A stretch of DNA of 64,000 nt, taken from assembly GCF_000218565.1 (NCBI RefSeq), contig NC_015684.1, positions 2,046,001-2,110,000 of the forward strand, in the 5' to 3' direction. Shown piece by piece: positions 8,307 through 15,757 of this stretch (the first letter of the stretch is position 1; each line of letters begins with the position of its first letter). Below the pieces are notes generated by a model, which saw only the letters and a program-made list of their open reading frames with translations, was not told the origin of the DNA and ran no database searches. Source of the stretch: Afipia carboxidovorans OM5. Lineage in GTDB: Bacteria > Pseudomonadota > Alphaproteobacteria > Rhizobiales > Xanthobacteraceae. A program made the position numbers and the translations under genes.

Positions 8307-9622
8307 TACGCCGCCGGTTGCGGCCGGCCGACGCCGCAATACAGAAGCCCGCTCCGGGTCACGTCCTCCGGCGAATAGATGTTGCGCAGGTCGACCACGA
8401 CCGGCGTCGCCATCGTCGCCGACAGCGCCTTGAGATCGAGCGCCCGGAACTGCTCCCATTCCGTCACGATGACGAGCGCGTGGCACGCCTTGGCGCATTC
8501 ATACGGGCTGTCGCAGAACGTGACGTTCTCGAACACGCGCCTGGCCTGCTCCATGCCGACCGGATCGTAGACCCGGATCTCCGCGCCCATGTCCTGCAGC
8601 GCCGTGATCAGCGGAATCGACGGCGCGTCGCGCATGTCGTCGGTGTTGGGCTTGAACGTCACGCCGAGCACCGCCACGGCCTTGCCGCGCAGATTGCCGC
8701 CGAACGCATTGGCGACCTTGCGGGCCATCGCACGCTTGCGCTGATCGTTGACGGCCACGACCGTCTCGACGATGCGCACCGGCGATTCATTGTCCTGCGC
8801 CGTCTTGATGAGCGCCATCGTATCCTTGGGAAAGCACGAGCCGCCGAAGCCCGGACCGGCGTGCAGGAACTTCATGCCGATGCGGTTGTCGAGCCCTATT
8901 CCGCGCGCGACATCTTGAACATTCGCACCAACTTTCTCCGCCAGATCTGCGATTTCATTGATGAAAGTGACTTTGGTGGCGAGGAAGGAATTGGCCGCGT
9001 ATTTGGTCAGCTCGGCGGTGCGACGGTCGGTATAGAGGATCGGCGAGGCATTGAGATGAAGCGGGCGGTAGACCTCGCTCATCACCCTGCGGGCACGCTC
9101 GTCGCTGGTGCCGATCACGATGCGGTCCGGATGCTTGAAATCACGAATGGCGGCCCCTTCCCGCAGGAATTCCGGGTTCGACACCACGGCGAATTCCGCA
9201 TCCGGCCGCGCCTCGCGGATGATCGTCTCGACCTCGTCGCCGGTGCCGACCGGCACCGTGGATTTCGTCACGATCACGGTGAACTTTTTCAGCGACGCGG
9301 TGATGTCCTTTGCCGCCGCGTAGACGTAGCTCAGATCGGCGTGGCCGTCGCCGCGGCGCGACGGCGTGCCGACCGCGATGAAGATCACGTCCGCATCTCT
9401 CGCGGCCTGCCCGATATCGCCGACAAAGCTCAGGCGGCCCTGCTTCCGGTTCTGCGCCACGAGTTCGTCGAGGCCCGGCTCGAAGATGGGAATCTCGCCG
9501 TTGTTGAGGGCCTCGACCTTGGCCGTGTCGGTGTCGACACACACGACCTGATGGCCGAAATCGGAGAAGCACGCGCCGGACACCAGGCCGACATAGCCAG
9601 CCCCGATCATTGCGATACGCAT
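8303..9622 (-). CDS. ugd: UDP-glucose 6-dehydrogenase
   Basis: 439 residues. It oxidises UDP-glucose to UDP-glucuronate with NAD, supplying an acidic sugar to the EPS made by this locus. It has an N-terminal NAD-binding GAGYVGLVSG (7-16), the FEPGLDEL and GTPSRRGDGHADLSYVYAA segments, and the catalytic cysteine in FGGSCFPKD (C263). The FEPGLDEL/GDGHADLSYV pattern fits alphaproteobacterial Ugd/RkpK better than GDP-mannose dehydrogenase, although the neighbour makes GDP-mannose. The frame is open to 9652, but ATG 9622 has an AGGA site upstream and starts the Rossmann strand directly. Confidence 0.92.
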   Translation of the reverse strand: MRIAMIGAGYVGLVSGACFSDFGHQVVCVDTDTAKVEALNNGEIPIFEPGLDELVAQNRKQGRLSFVGDIGQAARDADVIFIAVGTPSRRGDGHADLSYVYAAAKDITASLKKFTVIVTKSTVPVGTGDEVETIIREARPDAEFAVVSNPEFLREGAAIRDFKHPDRIVIGTSDERARRVMSEVYRPLHLNASPILYTDRRTAELTKYAANSFLATKVTFINEIADLAEKVGANVQDVARGIGLDNRIGMKFLHAGPGFGGSCFPKDTMALIKTAQDNESPVRIVETVVAVNDQRKRAMARKVANAFGGNLRGKAVAVLGVTFKPNTDDMRDAPSIPLITALQDMGAEIRVYDPVGMEQARRVFENVTFCDSPYECAKACHALVIVTEWEQFRALDLKALSATMATPVVVDLRNIYSPEDVTRSGLLYCGVGRPQPAAY

Positions 9623-9773
9623 TGAGAGTGATCCTGATGAGATTGCTGGCACATGCGCGTGACAGCTTCAGTGATGGTTGAAATTTGCGGGCGGAGAGGG
9701 TCGCCGCTGGGAGGGAAAAAGGTTAGCGGTGGCCCTTGCTCCATCGCCGGGCCACCTGCTCGCTGTGTGCGCC

Positions 9774-11207
9774 TCAGACGCGGGCGTAGATGTCCTGCAC
9801 GCGCACGATGTCGTCTTCGCCAAGGTAGGCGCCGGACTGCACCTCGATGAGGTTGAGCGGCACCCTGCCCGGATTTTCGAGCCGGTGCATGCAGCCGAGC
9901 GGCACGAAGATCGACTCGTTTTCCCGCAGCAGGATTTCCTCGTCGTCGCGCGTCACGATGGCCGTGCCGTTGACGACGACCCAATGCTCGGCGCGATGGT
10001 AGTGCTTCTGCAGCGAAAGTTTCGCGCCGGGATTGACGGTGATGCGCTTGACCTGAAAGCGCTCACCGGCATGGATCGACTGATAGTAGCCCCAGGGGCG
10101 ATGCACATTCGGCGTCTGGGTCGCCGACTGGTGCCCGTTGGCCTTGAGGCGCCGCACCAGCTTGCCGACGTCCTGATCGCGCCCGCGGGTGGTGACGAGG
10201 ACGACATCCGGCGTGGCGGTGATGACGAGGTTCTCCACGCCGAGGGCGGCGACGAGCGGACCTTCGCCGCGCAGATAGCAGCCCTTGGAATCTTCCGAGA
10301 TGACGTCGCCGATCTCGACATTCTCGGCCGGGTTCTTGGCGGCGACGCTCCAGAGCGCCGACCAGCTTCCGATGTCGTTCCACTCAAAATCCGCGACAAC
10401 GACGGCGCCCTGCTCCGTATGCTCCATCACCGCATAGTCGATCGAGATCGACGGCGAACAGCCGAACGCCGCCTCGTCGAGGCGCAGGAAATCGAGATCG
10501 GTGGTTGCGTCCGCAATCGCGTCGCGTGCAGCAGCCAGAACTTCCGGCGCATGCCCCTGCAATTCCTTGATGAACTGCCTGGCCGGCAGCAGGAAGATGC
10601 CGCTGTTCCAGACATAATCGCCGCTGGTGAGATATTGCTCGGCGGTTACCGCATCAGGCTTCTCGACGAAGCCCGCAACCGCGTGCACGGCAGAATCCTT
10701 CGAGAGTTCCTTGCCGGTGCGGATGTAGCCGAATCCCGTTGCCGGATGGGTCGGGCGCACGCCGAACAACACGAGCTTGCCGTCCTGTGCCGCCTGCCAT
10801 CCCGCCTCGACGGCTTCAAGGAATGCGGCGCGGTTGCCGATCCAGTGATCCACCGGCGTTGCCAGAATGATCGCGTCCGGGTCGCGTTCCATCGCCACCA
10901 GTGCGGCGACGGCCACGGCCGGCGCCGTGTTGCGCCCGATCGGCTCGAGAATGATCCGGGCATCGTCGATACCCGCTTCGCGCAACTGCTCGCCGATGGC
11001 GAAGCGATGCTCGGCGTTGGCAACCACCATCGGGCTCGTGAACATCGCATTGTCGGAGGTCCGCAGAGCCGTCTGTTGCAGCAGCGTCTTCTCGCCCAGC
11101 AGTGACAGAAGCTGCTTGGGATACGCCTCGCGGGAGAGCGGCCACAGCCGCGAGCCGGTGCCTCCCGACAGAAGCACAGGCACAATAGGTTTGTTCGTCG
11201 GAATCAT
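9774..11207 (-). CDS. manC: Mannose-1-phosphate guanylyltransferase / mannose-6-phosphate isomerase
   Basis: 477 residues, bifunctional, making GDP-mannose. The N-terminal nucleotidyltransferase domain starts with LSGGTGSRLWPLSRE (13-27) and the catalytic-lysine motif of the VEKPD type (FVEKPDAVTAE). The C-terminal cupin isomerase domain shows RPWGYYQSIHAGERFQVK and the metal-binding HYHRAEHW. A strong site AGGGGAG precedes ATG 11207. It lies in the leftward arm of the EPS locus between ugd and the initiating transferase, so the polymer probably contains mannose or a GDP-mannose-derived sugar. Confidence 0.95.
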   Translation of the reverse strand: MIPTNKPIVPVLLSGGTGSRLWPLSREAYPKQLLSLLGEKTLLQQTALRTSDNAMFTSPMVVANAEHRFAIGEQLREAGIDDARIILEPIGRNTAPAVAVAALVAMERDPDAIILATPVDHWIGNRAAFLEAVEAGWQAAQDGKLVLFGVRPTHPATGFGYIRTGKELSKDSAVHAVAGFVEKPDAVTAEQYLTSGDYVWNSGIFLLPARQFIKELQGHAPEVLAAARDAIADATTDLDFLRLDEAAFGCSPSISIDYAVMEHTEQGAVVVADFEWNDIGSWSALWSVAAKNPAENVEIGDVISEDSKGCYLRGEGPLVAALGVENLVITATPDVVLVTTRGRDQDVGKLVRRLKANGHQSATQTPNVHRPWGYYQSIHAGERFQVKRITVNPGAKLSLQKHYHRAEHWVVVNGTAIVTRDDEEILLRENESIFVPLGCMHRLENPGRVPLNLIEVQSGAYLGEDDIVRVQDIYARV

Positions 11208-11248
11208 GTCCGCTCCCCTCTTGCTGCAACGTGAGTGTGAAGGTTCGA

Positions 11249-12007
11249 TCAGTAGCCGCTGCCGGAGATGAACTCGCGGCGTATCGTGCGCAGGATGATG
11301 ATGACATCCATCCGCAACGACCAGTTCTCGATATATTCGAGGTCGTAATCGATCCGCGAAATCGCACTGCCTGCTTCCGCGGTGCTGCCGCGGCAGCCGC
11401 TCACCTGCGCAAGGCCGGTGATGCCGGGGCGCGCGATGTGACGCTGGAAGTAATAGGGCACCAGATCCTCGTAGAGGACGTTGGCAGCCAGCATGCCCGG
11501 CACATGCGGCCGCGGGCCGACCAGCGACATGTCGCCTTTGATGACGTTGATGAGCTGCGGAATTTCATCCAGGCTGGTCTTGCGCAGGATGCGTCCGACC
11601 CGCGTGACGCGCGGATCGCCCTGCACCGTCTGCCTGATACCGCTGCGATCGCCGGTGTCGGTGCGCATCGAGCGGAACTTGTAAATCTTGAAGCGGCGGT
11701 TGCGGTAGCCATAGCGATACTGATGAAACAGAATCGGCCCCGGCGAACTCGCCTTGATCGCAATCGAGATCGCGATCAGCATCGGCGCGAAGAACAACAG
11801 CGCAAGGCTCGCGGCGGTGATGTCGAACGCGCGCTTTGAGAAGGCCGCGGCGGGTTCCCGCCGTGACAACCGCACCGAATGTTTCTTCCTGTACGCGCCA
11901 TGGCCGACATATTCGACCGGGCGCGCCGAGATAAAGCGTCTGTTTTTCCACAGAGACGCGACGTTGCTGTCCTGATTCTCGTAACGTGCCGTAGCAGTCG
12001 AAACCAT
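11249..12007 (-). CDS. Undecaprenyl-phosphate sugar phosphotransferase (ExoY-like)
   Basis: 252 residues. It starts the EPS repeat unit by moving a sugar-1-phosphate onto undecaprenyl phosphate. A single N-terminal membrane hairpin (about residues 60-85, DITAASLALLFFAPMLIAIS) precedes the conserved cytoplasmic domain with SPGPILFHQYRYG, KFRSM, KTSLDEIPQLINVIKGDMS and GPRPHVPGM, all hallmarks of the bacterial sugar transferase family. The length matches short ExoY-type enzymes rather than long WbaP-type ones. ATG 12007 follows GGAGAG. The donor sugar cannot be told from sequence. Confidence 0.92.
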   Translation of the reverse strand: MVSTATARYENQDSNVASLWKNRRFISARPVEYVGHGAYRKKHSVRLSRREPAAAFSKRAFDITAASLALLFFAPMLIAISIAIKASSPGPILFHQYRYGYRNRRFKIYKFRSMRTDTGDRSGIRQTVQGDPRVTRVGRILRKTSLDEIPQLINVIKGDMSLVGPRPHVPGMLAANVLYEDLVPYYFQRHIARPGITGLAQVSGCRGSTAEAGSAISRIDYDLEYIENWSLRMDVIIILRTIRREFISGSGY

Positions 12008-12426
12008 TGCGTGGTCTCTCCGTGTCTCTCACGATATGTTCGCACCTGCGAAGCGCGACAGTGCAGGCAGCGCGAAGCATCAACTTGGATTCAAAGTTTT
12101 CGTAACTTCGTGAGTAAATTACGGCGAGCGGCACGCTCAACCGTGACATGGTTGCGACGCGACATGGGCAACATCGTGCACTGCGAAAATTCCGGTTTGA
12201 GGAGAGCGCGTTACGCTGAGTGCGAAATTGTTCCGTTGCGAGATTGCAGACACCGTCATGCAAATTGCGAAACGCTGAAAGCATTCCAAAAAGAAACGCC
12301 GTTTTCTCTACAGCGATCGGGACAAATGAAAGCTCGACGTCGAAATATCTCGTTCACGGAACGCTAATGAGCAACAATTATCGTCGAATCTGAGCAGTCA
12401 AGCCCTTGAAAGCGACGTCGAAAGCG
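12008..12426. promoter_or_regulatory. Divergent intergenic region at the EPS locus
   Basis: About 420 bp without a convincing gene, between the leftward exoY-like gene and the rightward arm of the EPS locus; both arms probably have promoters here. It is lower in GC than its flanks. The word TGCGA(A/G)A occurs four times: near 12182, 12221, 12237 and 12266, in the forms TGCGAAAATTCC, TGCGAAATTGTTCC, TGCGAGATTGC and TGCGAAACGC. These could be binding sites for a regulator, but the spacing is irregular and I cannot assign one. No terminator or riboswitch structure is evident. Confidence 0.4.
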
Positions 12427-12630
12427 ATGACAGGACTTTCAAAAGAGAAAGAAGCGGACGAGCCGATGCCCTTCTCATCGGCAGCAAGAGAGCCTGCGAT
12501 GCTTTCTCGTAATCAAGGCGAGTCGTTTTTGAACGAAGGGCGTGACCGAAGACTGCGCAATCAATTGATCCTGGCCAACATCGTCGCCTGGATTGTGATT
12601 GCCCTTGCAGTCCGCTACTTCTTTTTTTAA
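12427..12630 (+). CDS. Small single-pass membrane protein, unknown function
   Basis: 67 residues from ATG 12427. The frame is open back to TTG 12406, and ATG 12466 or 12499 are other possible starts; none has a strong ribosome-binding site (AAGAGAG lies before 12499). The first two thirds are charged and hydrophilic. The end is one predicted membrane helix, NQLILANIVAWIVIALAVRY, followed by FFF at the C-terminus, so it would be a tail-anchored peptide. It is the first rightward frame after the divergent EPS promoter region, 54 bp before the phosphatase gene. It may be an EPS accessory peptide, or not a gene. Confidence 0.45.
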   Translation: MTGLSKEKEADEPMPFSSAAREPAMLSRNQGESFLNEGRDRRLRNQLILANIVAWIVIALAVRYFFF

Positions 12631-12684
12631 GCGTTTGATCCGGCAGGCGATCTGCCTGTCGCTGGTTCGAATCGGAACACACCC

Positions 12685-13422
12685 TTGATCCGTCAGAACG
12701 AACTGGTCGAGCCAAGATTTTCAGACCCTGCCCTTCCTCCCGAGACCCGGATCTATGCCGTCGGCGACATTCATGGCCGAGCTGATCTTCTGAGCGATGT
12801 GATTCTGCGGATCGAGGATGATCGCGCCCGCCGACCCATTACGCATGCGATTGAAGTCTATATCGGCGATTACATTGACCGCGGCCCGGAATCAAAAGCC
12901 GTGATCGAGACGCTGGCATGGCGAATTGCACAACGACGCGCCATTTGCCTGCGCGGCAACCACGAAGCGCTGCTGGAAGTCTTTCTCGCTGATCCGGCCG
13001 GGCTGCATCCGTGGATGCATGTCGGAGCTTTCACGACACTTCAGTCCTATGGCTTGTCCCAATCCGAACTAAGCACCTCCGAGTTCCACATCCATCGCCG
13101 GCTGCGCGATGTGTTTCCGGAAGCGCATCGCCTGTTTCTCCGCTGCCTGCAAAACAGTTTCTCATGCGGTGACTTTCTTTTTGTGCACGCAGGGTTGCGG
13201 CCCGGAATTCCGCTGGAGCAGCAATCCGTGCATGACCTCCTGTGGATCCGCGACGAATTTCTGGATTTCAAACAAAGCCATGGCCCGCTTGTCGTGCACG
13301 GGCACACGCCGGTTCCTCATCCTGAATTGCTGACGAACAGAATCAATATCGACACCGGCGCGTGGATGTCCGGCGTGCTCACCTGCGTTGCGATCGAAGG
13401 CACAAAGGTCACCGTGCTGTAG
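12685..13422 (+). CDS. Metallophosphoesterase, Ser/Thr protein phosphatase type
   Basis: 245 residues, cytoplasmic. The PPP-family metal motifs are intact: GDIHG (27-31), GDYIDRG (61-67), GNHE (91-94), FVHAG and HGHTP near the C-terminus. It resembles bacteriophage-lambda-type/PrpA-like phosphatases. The start appears to be TTG 12685, because there is no ATG before the first motif. It lies in the EPS locus with a Wzc-like tyrosine kinase and no low-molecular-weight tyrosine phosphatase, so it could be the phosphatase that resets the kinase; that role is inference. Diadenosine tetraphosphatase activity is another possibility. Confidence 0.88.
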   Translation: MIRQNELVEPRFSDPALPPETRIYAVGDIHGRADLLSDVILRIEDDRARRPITHAIEVYIGDYIDRGPESKAVIETLAWRIAQRRAICLRGNHEALLEVFLADPAGLHPWMHVGAFTTLQSYGLSQSELSTSEFHIHRRLRDVFPEAHRLFLRCLQNSFSCGDFLFVHAGLRPGIPLEQQSVHDLLWIRDEFLDFKQSHGPLVVHGHTPVPHPELLTNRINIDTGAWMSGVLTCVAIEGTKVTVL

Positions 13423-13505
13423 CGGGGAACTCTCCTCCACATGGTTTCGCCAAAATTCCTCCGATAACTGTGGCCGCTCGTTCCACGATGTTCCGGAGAC
13501 AGATA

Positions 13506-14078
13506 ATGAAGTTCCGCATTCTGGTGCCACGAACGACGTTGCTTGTTCTCGCGGCCTTTGCTCTTTCTCTCTTTGCGTTGAATCCGGTCGCGTATGCCGA
13601 GACATCGTACACGCCATCTGGTCCTTACCGCCTCGGCCCGAACGACAAGGTCCGCGTCAAGGTCTATGGCGAACCGGACATCACGGGCGAATACGAAGTC
13701 GACAGCAACGGCAAGGTGTCGATTCCATTGGCAGGCCGTGTGCAGGCCGCGGGCAAAACGACCGGGCAGCTTGAGGGCGCCATTCGTGCTGCTCTTGCAA
13801 AAGGCATCGTGCGCGACCCGCGCGTCAATGTCGACGTTGCAACTTACCGCCCCTACTACATTTTGGGCGAAGTGAAGAACAGCGGCGAATATCCCTACAA
13901 GGTCGGCCTGACCATTCTCGATGCAGTTGCCGCTGCAGGCGGCTTCACCTATCGCGCCAACGAACGCAAAGTCTATTTGCGTCGTGCAGGTGTGGGTGTC
14001 GAAGAAGAATATTCGCTCAACGCGCCTGTTCTCGTTTATCCCGGCGATAACATCCGTATTCCCGAGCGATATTTCTGA
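13506..14078 (+). CDS. Short polysaccharide export (OPX) protein, Wza/GumB-like
   Basis: 190 residues. A Sec signal peptide (about 1-34, ending NPVAYA-E) without a lipobox predicts a soluble periplasmic protein. The mature ~155 residues are the poly_export domain (YRLGPNDKVRVKVYGEPDITGEY; DSNGKVSIPLAGRV) plus one SLBB domain (YILGEVKNSGEYPYKVGLTILDAVAAAGG). The later SLBB copies and the C-terminal outer-membrane helix of full-length Wza (~380 residues) are missing. ATG 13506 has GGAGA upstream. The beta-barrel protein encoded next probably supplies the membrane pore. Confidence 0.93.
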   Translation: MKFRILVPRTTLLVLAAFALSLFALNPVAYAETSYTPSGPYRLGPNDKVRVKVYGEPDITGEYEVDSNGKVSIPLAGRVQAAGKTTGQLEGAIRAALAKGIVRDPRVNVDVATYRPYYILGEVKNSGEYPYKVGLTILDAVAAAGGFTYRANERKVYLRRAGVGVEEEYSLNAPVLVYPGDNIRIPERYF

Positions 14079-14289
14079 CTTATACAATGCGTGTTCTGAT
14101 CACGCGCATTGCCACGCGAGTTTCGTCGTGTGGCCATACTCTCGTCCCTTTGCCGTAATCTTCTTCCGCACTGCGAAACTTATCTGACGTGGTGCGTTAG
14201 AAACCAGATTTGTCAACGAGAGGGTCATCTCATGACAAGCGGGACGTCTGACACAAGCACCTCAAACTATCTCGGCATGATTGTGTAAC

Positions 14290-14310
14290 GCCGCTCAGTG
14301 TTTGAGCGGC
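14290..14310 (+). other. Perfect 8-bp hairpin in the barrel-gene leader
   Basis: gccgctca (14290-14297) and tgagcggc (14303-14310) form a perfect stem with a 5-nt loop, 34 nt before the beta-barrel start. No T-run follows, so it is not a classical terminator. The 266-bp gap (14079-14344) otherwise shows only a weak GCGTG/CACGC stem after the OPX gene. It could end or attenuate the upstream transcript, or shape barrel-gene translation. Confidence 0.4.
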
Positions 14311-14344
14311 AACGGATGTGCGTGTTTCCCGCAAGGGATGAGTA

Positions 14345-15757
14345 ATGAAGCGTATCAAGGCGGGTCTGGTCTCGGATGCTTTTGGCGGCCGTGCATGGTT
14401 GGCGATCTCGGAAGATCGCGCTGTCTGCTTCGTTGCGACGGCGACGGCATTCTTCATGCTGTTCGTCTCGCAGGCCAACGCGCAGGCCATCCCGCTTAAC
14501 AACGAGGATGTGGCGCCGCCGTGGAATGCCTTGCAGGTGTTCGCACCGACGCCCCTCCCCGATTTCCGCGATCCGGACAACAGTGATCCCGTTCCGCCGG
14601 AGGATATGCCGGTGAGAAACAGGCAGCAGCCGGGCTATGAGCCGGTCGGCATTCGTTATGGCTCCTGGATGTTCAACCCCTCGCTTCTCGGCGGCGGGTT
14701 CTTCGACAGCAACGTGTTCTCCTCGAGCACGACAAAGCATTCGGATATCGCAGCCGTCGTCGAGCCGAAGCTGCGCGCGCATACGTTGTGGGAACGGCAT
14801 GGCATCGACCTGAAGCTCGATGCGCAGTCGATGATCTACAATCAGTTCTCGAGCCTCAATCAGGACAACATCAGCCTGAAGGGCAGCGGCTGGCTCGACG
14901 TCGCGCGCGATCTCAAGGTGCTGGGAAGCTTTCAGGTCGCGCATCTGAACGAAGGCGTCGGAACGCTGAGCTCGCCGGTCAACGCAATATCGCCCACACC
15001 GTATAACCTGTTCTCGGGCGACATCGCTGTTCGCAAGGAATTCAATCGCCTTGCAGCCTCGATCGGCATGGGCGTCAAGTCCTACGATTATCAATCGACG
15101 CAGGCGCAGGACGGCAGCATCATCAATCAGGACGGGCGCGACGGCCAGATCTACACCGTCCGTGGCCGGCTCGATTATGCGTTCTCGCCGTTCCTCGGCT
15201 GGTTCGCCTCTGTTGAGGGCAACCAGCGCGAGGTGCGCGGCACACCCGGCCATACGCTCGATTCCAGCGGCTATCGCGCCCTCTCCGGCGTCACCCTCGG
15301 GCGCGCGAATTTGCTGAGCGGCGAAATCGGCGGCGGCTATGTCAGCCAGCAGTTCGACGATCCCACCATCGGCACGATCTCCGGGCCGTCCTATCATGCG
15401 AGCCTGCTGTGGCGACCGACGCGCCTGCTCGACATTCGCGCAAGGGCCGAACAGCTCGTGACGGAAACTTCCGACACCAGTTCTAACGGCGTTCTCGCCA
15501 ACGCCTTTCAGCTCGGTGCGGATTACGAGCTGCTGCGCAACGTCGTGATTTCGCTTGCCGGCGGCTATGAGACCGATCGCTTCTTCGGGCAGACGCGCAA
15601 GGACAACGTCACGTCGACCGATGCGCGCGTGAAATACATGCTCAATCGCTTCTCGTCGGTGTCGGTCTATCACCGCTATACCGATCGCAAGAGCGACATC
15701 CCGACATTCAGCTACGAGAAACATCTGGTAGGCGTCAATGTTACAGCGCAATTCTGA
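14345..15757 (+). CDS. Outer-membrane beta-barrel protein of the EPS locus (BBP2-like)
   Basis: 470 residues. The N-terminus is unusual: about 30 residues before a hydrophobic segment ending SQANAQA, read as the signal-peptide cleavage region. A Pro-rich linker (about 50-100) leads into alternating amphipathic strands with aromatic belts, ending in a C-terminal Phe (NVTAQF), typical of outer-membrane barrels. The pattern matches the putative beta-barrel porin-2 family found in polysaccharide loci. The gene sits between a short OPX protein and the chain-length kinase, whose start it overlaps by 20 nt, so it is likely part of the exporter. Confidence 0.85.
   Translation: MKRIKAGLVSDAFGGRAWLAISEDRAVCFVATATAFFMLFVSQANAQAIPLNNEDVAPPWNALQVFAPTPLPDFRDPDNSDPVPPEDMPVRNRQQPGYEPVGIRYGSWMFNPSLLGGGFFDSNVFSSSTTKHSDIAAVVEPKLRAHTLWERHGIDLKLDAQSMIYNQFSSLNQDNISLKGSGWLDVARDLKVLGSFQVAHLNEGVGTLSSPVNAISPTPYNLFSGDIAVRKEFNRLAASIGMGVKSYDYQSTQAQDGSIINQDGRDGQIYTVRGRLDYAFSPFLGWFASVEGNQREVRGTPGHTLDSSGYRALSGVTLGRANLLSGEIGGGYVSQQFDDPTIGTISGPSYHASLLWRPTRLLDIRARAEQLVTETSDTSSNGVLANAFQLGADYELLRNVVISLAGGYETDRFFGQTRKDNVTSTDARVKYMLNRFSSVSVYHRYTDRKSDIPTFSYEKHLVGVNVTAQF

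Noticed and set aside
8318..11105. Two long plus-strand frames opposite ugd and manC
   Set aside because: Both mirror well-conserved minus-strand enzymes and lack start context.
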